DNA from: Zelonia costaricensis
Lineage: Eukaryota; Euglenozoa; Kinetoplastea; Trypanosomatida; Trypanosomatidae
Direction of reading: 5' to 3'
Length of the DNA stretch: 64,000 nucleotides
Assembly: GCA_030849075.1 (NCBI GenBank)
Contig: JASAOO010003553.1
Location: 62,001-126,000, forward strand
The notes under the pieces are model-generated. The model had not been told where the DNA came from. It saw only the letters and a list, made by a program, of their open reading frames with translations, and ran no database searches. Position numbers and translations under genes: made by a program. Below are positions 9,246 through 18,720 of this stretch, one piece after another (position 1 is the stretch's first letter; every line of letters begins with the position of its first letter).

Positions 9246-10046
9246 TCACTTGATGGTGGGCTGTTTCCGCGACTGCGGGGCCGCCGCCGTATCGGCGGTC
9301 TCCGATGGCGTGGCGCCGAAGGCCATCGCCTCCATCTGCTGGCGGCGCCACGGGGGCATGCAGCGCCGCGCGTACCCGCCGTGCGGCGCCATCATCATGT
9401 ACGGCCGGTCGACCGCCACGCAGAACGAAACGCACGTGACGAAGCCGAGATGGCCGCACGCGACGCCGCTCAGCCAGTAGGTCGTGCCCATGCCAGTGAA
9501 GAACTCACGGCTCGACCGCAGCAGACGCACCTCGAGCGGCTCGGACGGTATTGGGTAGCGGTGGTAGAGGCGGCGGCCTGCGGAGGTCAGTGGCAGGCCC
9601 TTGCGCCAGCCCAGCGTGCCCACGCCAATGGCAGTCGACCAGAGTGTGGCGTTGACGACCATGGCCTTCGTCCAGGCCTGGCCCCATGAGTTGTGCTTGC
9701 CGCTCCACATCGCCTCGGCAAGAAAGTAGTGCAGCGTGGCGCCGACGAGGAGTCCTGGAAGCGCGATCCAGGCCGTCTGCCGTGCGGCGCCGTTCACGGT
9801 GTAGTTCACACGGGACTCGGCGAAGATGGAGACGAGCGTTGCGGAGCCGGCAATGCAGAAGACGGCGGCGCCGGCGACGACGCTGCCATAGGCTATACAG
9901 CAGAGCGGGCAGCACTTCTCTTCCAGTAGCTTGCGGCGATGGCTTTCTGGCACAAGCGACTCGCTGGTGTCGCCGACGGAGCCCAGCTTGCCTCCGTCCA
10001 CCTTGGACGAGCTAACAATCGAGATGCGGCTCTTGTCCAGCGCCAT
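9246..10046 (-). CDS. Conserved multi-pass membrane protein of unknown function
   Basis: 266 residues with about four hydrophobic segments: 49-75, 92-112, 127-147 and 184-211. The N-terminus (1-45) is hydrophilic and Ser-rich, followed by a Cys cluster KCCPLCC (44-50) at the edge of the first membrane segment. The C-terminus has a basic CMPPWRRQQ patch and a polar tail. Small glycine-rich helices of this kind occur in mitochondrial inner-membrane families such as Tim17/22, but I do not see their signature, so no function is assigned. The ATG at 10046 (MALDKS) is chosen; the preceding 45 in-frame residues correspond to a pyrimidine-rich leader including poly-C runs. Confidence 0.75.
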   Translation of the reverse strand: MALDKSRISIVSSSKVDGGKLGSVGDTSESLVPESHRRKLLEEKCCPLCCIAYGSVVAGAAVFCIAGSATLVSIFAESRVNYTVNGAARQTAWIALPGLLVGATLHYFLAEAMWSGKHNSWGQAWTKAMVVNATLWSTAIGVGTLGWRKGLPLTSAGRRLYHRYPIPSEPLEVRLLRSSREFFTGMGTTYWLSGVACGHLGFVTCVSFCVAVDRPYMMMAPHGGYARRCMPPWRRQQMEAMAFGATPSETADTAAAPQSRKQPTIK

Positions 10047-10652
10047 TTCGACCGTGCCGTGCGGGGGGGGGGGAGGGTTCTGCAGCGCTCTCGTTCTCTC
10101 TCTGTGAGTGTGTTTGAGGGGGGGGGGGAGGTGGATGAGGCGACGTAGCGGAGGGATGCAAGTGCCATGAGCGGGCTTCACCTAGCCGACGGTTAGAGAC
10201 ACGCTGCTGAGTAGCAGCCGCAGAGGGCGGCAGCGCGTATCGCCAACGCCATGAAATAGCTTCGTGGAACCAGACAATCAGAGAGAGAGAGAGTACAACG
10301 TGCGAGAAAGGGTCAAGTGCCACAGAGGCCGAGCGCCACCCGTTGCGGAAACCAGCGCACCACACACGAATCTTGACAATCCGCGGGTTTGCTATTTTTC
10401 TTCATTTCTTCTCTGTAGGGGACCAGGAAGAGAGCTAAACACAGTAGACCACGTTCTACCGGCAATGCCACATCGCAGACGCGGCCGCCACCATGAAGGT
10501 GACGAGTTTAACAGCAGGACGAGACACATCCACCGCAATGGGCCGTCCGCGCGCTAGAGGCCGATGCGGCGTCGCCGACCCCACCTCGCGCCTTCTTGAG
10601 AGAGAGAGCAAGCGCAAAGACGAGTGTATGCGTCACCCCCGTTCCCCACCTC
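10047..10652. other. Intergenic spacer
   Basis: Carries poly-G runs at about 10058-10074 and 10118-10129 (poly-C on the coding strand) and a GA microsatellite at 10280-10294. A possible acceptor AG is at 10103-10102, giving a 55-nt 5' UTR for the membrane-protein gene. No other gene seen. Confidence 0.55.
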
Positions 10653-12620
10653 TCAGCGAGGGGCGCCGTCCTCCTTTGCCTGCTTCGAGGCGGCCGTGCC
10701 GAAGACCACGACGCGCTGCGTCGATGTGTTGTCGAAGCTGTTGATGCGGCGGATCATCGAGATGTCGTCGGCAGACAGCTTGGCGGACTGAATCGTGCGC
10801 GGTGCCGCCGCGACGCTAGCGACGCCGCCCGGTCCGCCGCCCGCACCGATCCCCGCCACCGAAACCTGCGACGTGCGAAACAGGCCGGCGAAGAACGGCC
10901 CAGGCGCGGCGGTGGTCGCGGTCGGCTCCGCCGCACTCGGGCCCGCATCCGCCACAGCACTTCTGTGCAGCACACTGGGTGCTGTCTTGGTCGACCTCTG
11001 CTGCCCCTGCTGCTGCTGCTGTTGCTGCTGGAGGGCCTTTGCGCGTTCGTCCAACTCGACCTGCTCTTTCGCCTTGAGCTGGCGCTGTCGCAGCTTCCAT
11101 ATTTCGTGCTTGCGGGCCAGCGACTTGACCACCTGCTCTTGCTGCTGCGACGCCTCCTTCTCGTCCAGCGCCTGCTCGCCACTGCGCCCGTCAACGGGGG
11201 TAGCCGGAAAGGAGTGTAGCCGGCCCTCCTCACTCGAGCTCGCGCCGAGCAGCACCACCTCGTCGTTTGCGCCCGACTCGCGCTGCACCATCCGCCGCGC
11301 GTGCTGTGACGTCGGCGACGCCGGCTCGGCCGGCATCCAGTTCGCCGCCTCGTTGTCCTCCTCCCCAATCACGAGCTCGTCCACCGGCGTCGCAAAGTCG
11401 TTTGCTGTCGCGTTCTCCAGTGCGCCGCGGACGCCAGACTCGCCGTGGTCGCCCGCCAACCTGTCATCAACGCTAGCATGCGGGTTAGCGTGCGGCGGCA
11501 GACTGCGCGTTTGACTGAGCGCCTGCGACTGCGTCAACTCCCGCGACACCATCTGCTCGCAGCGCTGTCGCTTGTGCTGCTGCACGTTGGCGATGAAGCG
11601 GTTGGTCAGCTCGCCGACCATGCCGGGCGACCACGCGCTGCTGCTCGACGGCGATGAGGGGGACACGAGCGAGGACGGCGAGAAGAGGGGGGAGCCGAAG
11701 CGCAGCGACGACGGCGGCGACACGCGCGGCGGTGCCGTGACGGGCGACGAGGCCTCGTCTGCGAGTGGCGGGTTCGGTGGCAGGGACGTGGAGGAGAAGG
11801 AGCTGCCGAGCCCGTCGGCCGCGGCGTGCAGCGACAACGTGCGCGAGAAGACGTCGCGCATGTTCACCGACTTGGCCTGCTTGCGCAGCGCCCGCTGGGA
11901 GTGCTTGAAGGCGGTCTGCAGCTCCGCGGCGGCGGCCTTCTCCTGCGCGCGACGCTGCCGCTCCCCGACAGCCGGCTTCAATGTGCGGCTTGTCCCCCTC
12001 TCTGCGCCGCGGCGCCGCTTGCGCTCCTGCGTGTCGGTTGCGGCCGTCGGCGCCGTCGCGTCGTCGAGCAAAGTCACTGTGGCCGAGTCTGATGGGGACG
12101 GCGGCAGGCTTCCGACCCACGCGGAGGTGGCGCTGTACTTGTCCTGAAGTGCATCGCCGCGCTCCCCATCGGCCTCTCCGTTGCCGGTGCGCGCCTCCTC
12201 CACCTCCTCCTGTGGCTGTGGCTGCGGTGACGGCAGAAGGTCCTGCGAGGCCTCACCCAGAAGCGCTTGCGGAGCGGCAGCTGGAGGGCGGCAGGGCGGC
12301 GTTGGCGGACGCGCCGGCTCTGGCATGGAGTCGGCAATGAACGTGGGGCTCGCTTCCTCCGCATCGTCGTCCTCCCCGATGGTGAGCGTGGCGGCGACCA
12401 CCTCGACCGAGGCCGACACCTCCACACACCCGTCCGGAACGTGTGCGGAGGCCTGCGACGACTGTGCATCGACTGCCACCACAGGCAGCGACAGAGCCGA
12501 CGACACGACGATGACGCCGTCGTCGTTGTCTGATGCGAGTGGCGGCTGCGTGACAAGCACCACGTCCACCGAAGGCGCGGAGTCGCTCACCGACATCGAG
12601 AGCGGCTCAGCATCGTCCAT
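10653..12620 (-). CDS. Low-complexity protein with poly-Gln and coiled-coil segments, function unknown
   Basis: 655-residue protein, acidic and Ser/Thr/Pro/Ala-rich in its first third, with a basic KRRRG stretch in the middle that could act as a nuclear localisation signal. A helical region with alternating Lys/Glu/Gln (about 487-545) contains eight consecutive Gln residues near 531-538. A short conserved-looking C-terminal segment follows (DDISMIRRINSFD, about 618-630). No enzymatic or known binding domain is recognised. The ATG at 12620 is used; the 36-residue in-frame extension runs through a splice-signal-like tract and a CA repeat. It is a confident gene by length and position in the array, but its role is unknown. 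Confidence 0.75.
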   Translation of the reverse strand: MDDAEPLSMSVSDSAPSVDVVLVTQPPLASDNDDGVIVVSSALSLPVVAVDAQSSQASAHVPDGCVEVSASVEVVAATLTIGEDDDAEEASPTFIADSMPEPARPPTPPCRPPAAAPQALLGEASQDLLPSPQPQPQEEVEEARTGNGEADGERGDALQDKYSATSAWVGSLPPSPSDSATVTLLDDATAPTAATDTQERKRRRGAERGTSRTLKPAVGERQRRAQEKAAAAELQTAFKHSQRALRKQAKSVNMRDVFSRTLSLHAAADGLGSSFSSTSLPPNPPLADEASSPVTAPPRVSPPSSLRFGSPLFSPSSLVSPSSPSSSSAWSPGMVGELTNRFIANVQQHKRQRCEQMVSRELTQSQALSQTRSLPPHANPHASVDDRLAGDHGESGVRGALENATANDFATPVDELVIGEEDNEAANWMPAEPASPTSQHARRMVQRESGANDEVVLLGASSSEEGRLHSFPATPVDGRSGEQALDEKEASQQQEQVVKSLARKHEIWKLRQRQLKAKEQVELDERAKALQQQQQQQQGQQRSTKTAPSVLHRSAVADAGPSAAEPTATTAAPGPFFAGLFRTSQVSVAGIGAGGGPGGVASVAAAPRTIQSAKLSADDISMIRRINSFDNTSTQRVVVFGTAASKQAKEDGAPR

Positions 12621-13447
12621 CTTGTCTGTTGTTGGATATGTGAGGGGAGAAGGCGAACAAATGCAGCAGACTTCACAGAGAGTGTGTGTGTGTGTGCGCG
12701 TGTGTGCTCTATAGTGGTGCTGCTTCACCGCAGATACGGTTGCGCGAAGTCAAGGGTGATACGTGCGTGTGTTGCTGTTTCGGTGGGGGTGCGTGTGTGA
12801 TTGTCTCTCGACGTCTTCTCGTCTTCTTCGGCGTGCTAGTGACAGTGCTGTCAAATCTATGTAGCGGGCAGCTATGAAGGGTGTATGAAGCGTGTGTGCG
12901 CGTGGTAATAAGAGCAGATTTCTTTTCCAAAGCCGACTTGTCGCCGCGTTCTCCGAGACAGCGCAAGTACAGAGCGGGCTTCAGAAAACAAGCGAGCTTG
13001 GTGTGCTGCTGAATACTCAAACAAAAAAGGGGAGGGGGAGGAGGAGGAGAGGAGAGACACTTGATGTAGAGCTAGAGGAGTACGTACAACGCTGACCAAC
13101 AGATTCTCCTCGCAGAGTTCTGAAGGAGGAGGTCCACTCTGCCCCACCCCCCTCCTTCTCTCACGCAAGCCGTCGCCAACTCACGCTCTCCTGTCTTCAC
13201 GGCGACGAAGAAACTGGTGGAAGGCCTTCGCCCCGCTCCTTTTCTTCTTGTGTGGGCGTCTCCCTTACCTTTGACGCCGAGACGCGTCTTCAACACTGGC
13301 GCCGTTGTTGGTGGTCGCAGGTTTGAACTTGCCAGCCGGCTTCTCGAGCCACAAGCCCGTACTTAAGCGGTGCAGTGGCTGAGAACGTTAGACTCTCCTC
13401 CCCTGCCGCGCGACCGGTGGAGCCACACACGCAGAACGTCTCCTCGT
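12621..13447. other. Intergenic spacer
   Basis: UTR sequence. A TG repeat at 12681-12710 and a GAGGAG-rich tract at 13026-13055 are the only structured parts. No gene seen. Confidence 0.55.
12626..12654 (-). promoter_or_regulatory. Candidate spliced-leader acceptor for the poly-Gln protein gene
   Basis: Coding-strand sequence CTTCTCCCCTCAC followed by ATCCAACAACAG, with AG at 12627-12626, leaves a 5-nt 5' UTR before ATG. Confidence 0.4.
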
Positions 13448-13972
13448 TTACTGGGCAAGCTGGGCCGCGACGTCGCTGTGACTGGCAGCCGTGGCGCAGT
13501 CCGCCGGAGTCATTCCGGCAACATTCTTGGCCGTCCTGGAGGCGCCGTTGCGCAGGAGAACCGCCACGACGTCACCGCGGCCAGAGAGCGCGGCCAGGTG
13601 CATCGGCGTTCGCTTCGCTGCATCGCGCGCGTTGACGTTGGCGCCTTCGTCGAGCAGCGCCGCAGCCACCTCGGCGTGCCCGCGGTCGGCGGCGTAGTGC
13701 AGCGGCGTCCACCCCTCCGCGTCGGCGGCGTCGATGTTGACGTGCTGCGTGGTGCCTCGGTCGAGAATGGCGCGCACAAAAGCGTTGTTGCCGGCGAAGG
13801 CGGCGTGGTGCAGCAGGGTGAGCTTCTGGTCATCGCACTCGCTGAGGCACCCGCCCTTCTCCACGTACCCCATGAACCGCTCCGCGTTACCGCGGCGACA
13901 CGCGTCGTAGATGGTCTCCGCCGGCGGCTCACGCCGGGATGGGGCACCACGAGACGACTGGGTGGCTGACAT
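13448..13972 (-). CDS. Small ankyrin-repeat protein
   Basis: 174 residues almost entirely made of ankyrin repeats: about 20-50, 51-85, 86-118, 119-151 and a capping repeat at 152-174. The clearest repeat is GWTPLHYAADRGHAEVAAALLDEG followed by ANVNARD, with canonical TPLH and GH motifs; the next reads RTPMHLAALSGRGDVVAVLL. Such proteins mediate protein-protein contacts; no catalytic domain is attached and the partner is unknown. The first ATG is at 13972 (MSATQ); codons further upstream begin at TTG. A possible acceptor AG at 13988-13987 would leave a 14-nt 5' UTR. Confidence 0.9.
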   Translation of the reverse strand: MSATQSSRGAPSRREPPAETIYDACRRGNAERFMGYVEKGGCLSECDDQKLTLLHHAAFAGNNAFVRAILDRGTTQHVNIDAADAEGWTPLHYAADRGHAEVAAALLDEGANVNARDAAKRTPMHLAALSGRGDVVAVLLRNGASRTAKNVAGMTPADCATAASHSDVAAQLAQ

Positions 13973-16326
13973 GTTTCGAACAAGGGCTGCGGGGGCACAA
14001 CGCAAGACCGAGGGAGCGGCTGCAGCGGGGCTGTGGTCGCTGGCGAGACAGAGATGGAGAGACGGTGGTCAGTACGGAAGCCACCGAAGAGAAGACAAAA
14101 CACGGGTGGCAATCTCCAGCCTCCTCTTTTGGCCGCTTTGCGATGGAGCACCGGGGGGGGGGGGAGGGGAGTGACTATGAGTGGCTCTGTGGAAGTCGCC
14201 GTTTTTATTTTGGTTTGTTTCGTGTAGCCGTCGGGGAAATTGAGTCGGTTCCGGGTGCAGGAAGGTGGAGCAGCAAAGAAACGAGAGACGATGCCGTACA
14301 TGTCATGAAGCGCAAACAAAAACAAAGCAGTGCGTGTGCTCGCCAGGCGTACGTGCCACGGAGGCCTCGACACGGCGCCAGGTTCTGCGGTCTCTCAGTC
14401 GCTGCGCACTCTTGCTTCAGCGAACGCGTTCCCCTTCGAAGAAGACGGAGACTGCGGCCTCTCCTCTTCTCTCCGAGCAACGGCTCTCAGCAGCTGTGCT
14501 GGCAAGACCGTGGGGAAAGTGATGACGGCTTCATCGCCTTCGCAGCCTGCTGGCGCGCACGCGTGTAAGACGGCAGTGCACGCCGTGGGTTGTCGTGGAC
14601 TCGTCACACGCGTGTGTGGTACCCGTACAGCCCCCCGTCACCTTCGCACGATAGTCAGTCTTTACCGTTTGCAGTGCTTTTGTACAGCCATGGGATGAGA
14701 TACGGGTCAAACGCAGACCCGCTGGAGGCACTAGGGCCTCGCTAAGCGACGCGAAGGGGAGGACGGAGGAGAGCGCGGCACACGCGCATTGTCGCAAACG
14801 GCAAACAGACAACACAGAAAACACAAACGAGACAGGGAGGGAGGGGGTGGTGGTGGTGGTACAAGTCGGTCACAGCGTGGGGAGGCGGTTCGAGCCACAA
14901 AGCTGACAAAAAAGAGGAAAGGTCAGTGAGGAAACGAAAGGGGGGGGGGTGGAGTGGCGGGTACTGGAGCAAGTCACCAAGACGGGCAAACGGTAAAAAA
15001 ACGAAACCAGTGCGGTACTTGACTCATGTGTGAGTCTGCCAGCAGTGTCAGCGGCTCCATTGCCCGCCCGCCCGTCCCCCGCCCCTCGCCCTTCTCGTCA
15101 CTCAACCCCAGGAGGTCAACACGCGACGGCGGGGCATCGCTGCGGTTTTCCTCCTTCTCTCTGAGCCCCTCACTCTCTCTCTTTTTTTTCTGCCGCTCGC
15201 ATTCCGCAGGTGCGAAACATCGCATCTGTTGGCACTCGCGCAGATCAGCGCAGCTGAATGCCGAAAAGGAAGAAGAGGAACAGAAAACGTCACGTACCAC
15301 TCTCACTCATACATGAAAGAGAGAAACAACAAAAAAGAGAGCGTCAGAACAGGACGATCGATGCTTGCTTGCCCCCCTTCCTTCCACCCCCTCCACGTCA
15401 GTTTTGGTCAGCCGGGTGAGATCCGCGGCGGTGTCCTGTGTACGCTCGCACAGCAGCACCCCCCCCCACCCACCCCACATAACGTGCTTCGTGAAGTTCG
15501 CCTTACGCATGCATGTGCACTTCACGCGCCGAGCCACAGCTTCTCCAAGGCACGCCATCACGTCCCAGCCGCCTTCGCCCGCCTCTCCTTTTGAGGAGAC
15601 TGCGACGCGACGACGGCGGGGACGGGTGAGGGTGCATGAGGCAACAGAGTAGGACAGAGAGCGCGGTAGTGAGCCACACCCATGGAACACCAGCGAGAGA
15701 GTGAGGGCAGGAAGTGTAGGGGGGGGGAGGCGAGAAGGTAGCCGGAGCGCCATCGTTGACATCACAATGGTCAGCAAACAAAAAAGTGTGCTTCGGGGAC
15801 AGTTGTGGGGGGGGGGGGGCGGTGGAGGAGGCGGAGCTGTGCGGTGGGCGGGCGGGCCCCTTGGGGCAAAAACGTAAAGGGGATTGTGTGCGTGGAAAGC
15901 GACATCACCACCGACTCCGTAAAGCAGTCAAATTAAGAGGAAGACAACAAAACAAACAAGTAAGAAGGAGGGGTGCCGTAGCGAGGTGGCTTCGCGTTGC
16001 GGTGCGGGCACAACACTCGCGGGGCCCTCGAGTCTCTGCGTGGAAGATCGTCAGCTGCAGTGCACCACGGCCGTGCCGCGCCCTGCAACGCCACATCGAA
16101 GCGCGCCTCACTCACCGTCGGACCGTCCTCGACAGGAGGCAGTCGCCGTTGTGCCCCTTCACTTTTCAGAAAGAAGAAGGCTCGACGTTGCTGCGCGGCG
16201 TCCCTGAGGGGACGGTCAGAACCACCTCATTCCTTTCTGGACACGAGAAGACACGGAGAGCGGGGGACGAGCACGGTGCATCTCAGCTGCGCCCTCAACC
16301 ACTGCGCTGCGCGTTCACGCCACTGC
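13973..16326. other. Long intergenic spacer
   Basis: 2.35 kb with no supported gene. Holds the 5' signals of the ankyrin gene and a long presumed 3' UTR for the HSBP1-like gene. Poly-G runs occur at 14152-14162, 14941-14949 and 15807-15819 (plus strand), a C-run at 15461-15468, and a TGG repeat at about 14848-14860. Open frames on both strands are low-complexity. Confidence 0.5.
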
Positions 16327-16650
16327 TCACTTCTTGGGGCGGGCCACCGCGGTGTCGCCGTCCTCAACCCCGGACTGCTGCATCAGCTCGTCAATCGAGT
16401 GCTCCAGGTCGTCAATGCGGGCACCCATTTCGTCAATGCGCGAGATGATGTTGTTGGACATCTCCTCAAAGCGCGCCTGCATCTGCTGCAGCAGGCCCTG
16501 CACGTACGCCGTCAGCTCCTGCGTGCCGCCCTGCGGCACCTGCGCCGCCGACGCGCCGCCTGCCGCGCTCACCGGCGAAGCTGCCGACGTCGCCGTGCTG
16601 GAGGGCATGTCGCTACTCTTCGGGCGCGCAGCGGCGGTCTTCGGCGGCAT
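16327..16650 (-). CDS. Heat-shock-factor-binding protein 1 (HSBP1)-like coiled-coil protein
   Basis: 107 residues. Residues 44-96 closely match the HSBP1 family: TQELTAYVQGLLQQMQARF, then FEEMSNNIISRIDEMGARID, then DLEHSIDELMQQSGVE. This is a single amphipathic coiled coil with heptads of Ile/Leu/Met. The N-terminal 43 residues are an Ala/Ser/Pro-rich extension not typical of animal HSBP1. HSBP1 forms trimers or hexamers, binds heat-shock factor trimers in animals, and also supports assembly of the WASH complex. Kinetoplastids lack a classical HSF-driven response, so the partner here is unclear. The start at 16650 follows a good splice signal. Confidence 0.9.
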   Translation of the reverse strand: MPPKTAAARPKSSDMPSSTATSAASPVSAAGGASAAQVPQGGTQELTAYVQGLLQQMQARFEEMSNNIISRIDEMGARIDDLEHSIDELMQQSGVEDGDTAVARPKK

Positions 16651-18720
16651 TCTCTGGGAATTAAAAGCAACTGAAAAACGACCAAAAAGGAGGAGTTGAC
16701 GCGGACGCGGCTGGAGAAACGGTAACAAGCCGTGCAGAAAGAGGAGGAGGCGGGCACGCCAAACTTCTGCGCGCACGCACACACGACCCAGGGCACTACA
16801 CAGCGGGTGAGGCGGAGGCGGAGGAGGAGCGGGAGGCAACGGGCACAAAAAACTGACGAAAGAGAGTTCGATGTTCGGGAAGAGACGAAAGAGAAAGGCA
16901 GGAGAGGTTGAGTGTGGCGGGGCGCGTCAGGGTGAGAGGAGCTCCGGGAAAGGTCCAGGATGGAGACCGTCTAACAAGGGGGGGGGGGAGGAGGCGTCTG
17001 CGAAGGAAGAGGAACGGGGCAGCGTCTGTGTGGACGTGTGATGCTATGGAGTCGTCTTGCGTGGTGGCGCCGCGGAAACCTGTGCGAGCGGAGGCGGAGA
17101 CGAGGAAAAGGAGTTTGTGAGTGAATAGGGGAGGTTGAGTGTACTGCGACTGGCGGTCGTGTGTGCGGGGTGGGGGCGGGGGAGTGAGCGGAGTGAGGAG
17201 GGGGGGAGACAGGAGGAAGGTCAGTTGGAGAAGGAGGTCAGCAAGTGCAATGCGAGGGGCGAGAAGGGTTGAACGGGAAGGTGTGTGGCGCGCACCCATT
17301 CACACTGCGTTCACTACGCAGGGTGCTCACGGAGCGCCACCACCCGCACACAGACACACAGACACACACACACAAGCCCACCCTTTAAAGGTGTCCGAAC
17401 TGAAGCTCCTGTCCGACACCGACTCGCAGCAGGGGAAGGGCGGACGCGGCGCGAGGGACGGAGGGAGAGGTTGAGGCGCGCCTGGCGATCGGCCCAGACA
17501 CGCCGTGCAGCGCTGCGCTCGTGACTCGCTGCAGGCCCCCCCCCCCCCAAAAAAAAAGCAAGGCATACCGGGCTCACGACAAAGCGCGCGTCAGCCCGTT
17601 CACCTCGAGCGTCCCCCGGCGCAGCGCATCGCTCGCTTTTGCCGTTTCTTTTTGTTCTTGTGGTTTTCTGCTTTGAATGCAGTTACATGATGGGCGCTTT
17701 GCCCCCTCCACGGCCCGCGTTTCTGCGACGCCACGTAACTCGATGAGTCGCCGACATCCATCCCGCTACAGACACGCACACATGCACCACCATACTTCAA
17801 CATCCTTGCCCATGCAGGTTCTCTGGTGCCTGCCCAAGCTGACTCACTTCCAAACGTACACCAACACAGACGCACACGTACACGCCCACGCACGCACACC
17901 TGGAACCACCGAAAACGACCCGCAGCAGCAGTAGCAACAAAGGTACGCAGCCGGAGGCGTGCGCATGCGCCGCCGCAACGTGTAAAAGGAAAAGAGCAAG
18001 AAAAAAGGGAAAGAACGCCGCAAGGGTGAAGTGGGGTGGGTGGGAGAAGCGGCGTTCCTCTCATCGACGGATTCTTTTGTGTGGCTACCTGTGGCACAGG
18101 CGGCCGCCTTGCGAGCCGAGGAGCACGCGACCAGTCGGCGACAGTGAACACGTAAAGCAGGGTGGTGGAGCTAGGCGCATAGAAAACACACGGGGACGCG
18201 ACGGAGCAGTATCAGCAGCGGACCGCACGCGCGGGCAGAGGGGAAAGCAAGAGAGGGGCGCTGGTGCGACCGCCACCCTTCTTACGTGCCCCTGCGTGAC
18301 ATAACGAGATGAGCTTAACCGTTCGCAGGGCAGGCGCATAAGGGGGCCACGAAGGGGGTGAACATCGAGGTCGTCTGCGAAGCTCTTCTCCCCACCCCAC
18401 ACGCAAAAAACAACAACAACAACAGCAACACACGCAGTGGAGCTTCTAAACACGGGAGGGGGAGTGTAAGCGAGTCGAGAGCACTTTGGGGAGGGGGGTC
18501 GAGCATGAGGAGCAGCGGAGCTGGAGAAGGCGCCGTTGGCTGCAAAGGGTGAAGAGTACCTGATCACGGCAGCGGCGGAAACGCGATGGGAGTGCAAGTG
18601 CGCGGCGTCGACAATACTGGGAGAAAGAGTGCCAAGCACTTCTCCGAGTCACCTGTCCACATCGGCGCACCAGCGTCGCGTCGCTTTGCAGCAACACCGC
18701 CCTCCTCCACACGTGTTTCG
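16651..18720. other. Intergenic spacer
   Basis: 2.07 kb without a supported gene. Plus-strand G-runs at 16979-16989, a CA repeat at 17352-17375, a C-run plus A-run at 17536-17558 and a CAA repeat at 18409-18425. Presumably the 3' UTR of the BTB gene and 5' signals of the HSBP1-like gene. Confidence 0.5.
16671..16693 (-). promoter_or_regulatory. Candidate spliced-leader acceptor for the HSBP1-like gene
   Basis: Coding strand reads CCTCCTTTTTGGTCGTTTTTCAG, a strong pyrimidine tract with AG at 16672-16671, 20 nt upstream of the ATG. It rules out the longer 173-residue open frame. Confidence 0.6.
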
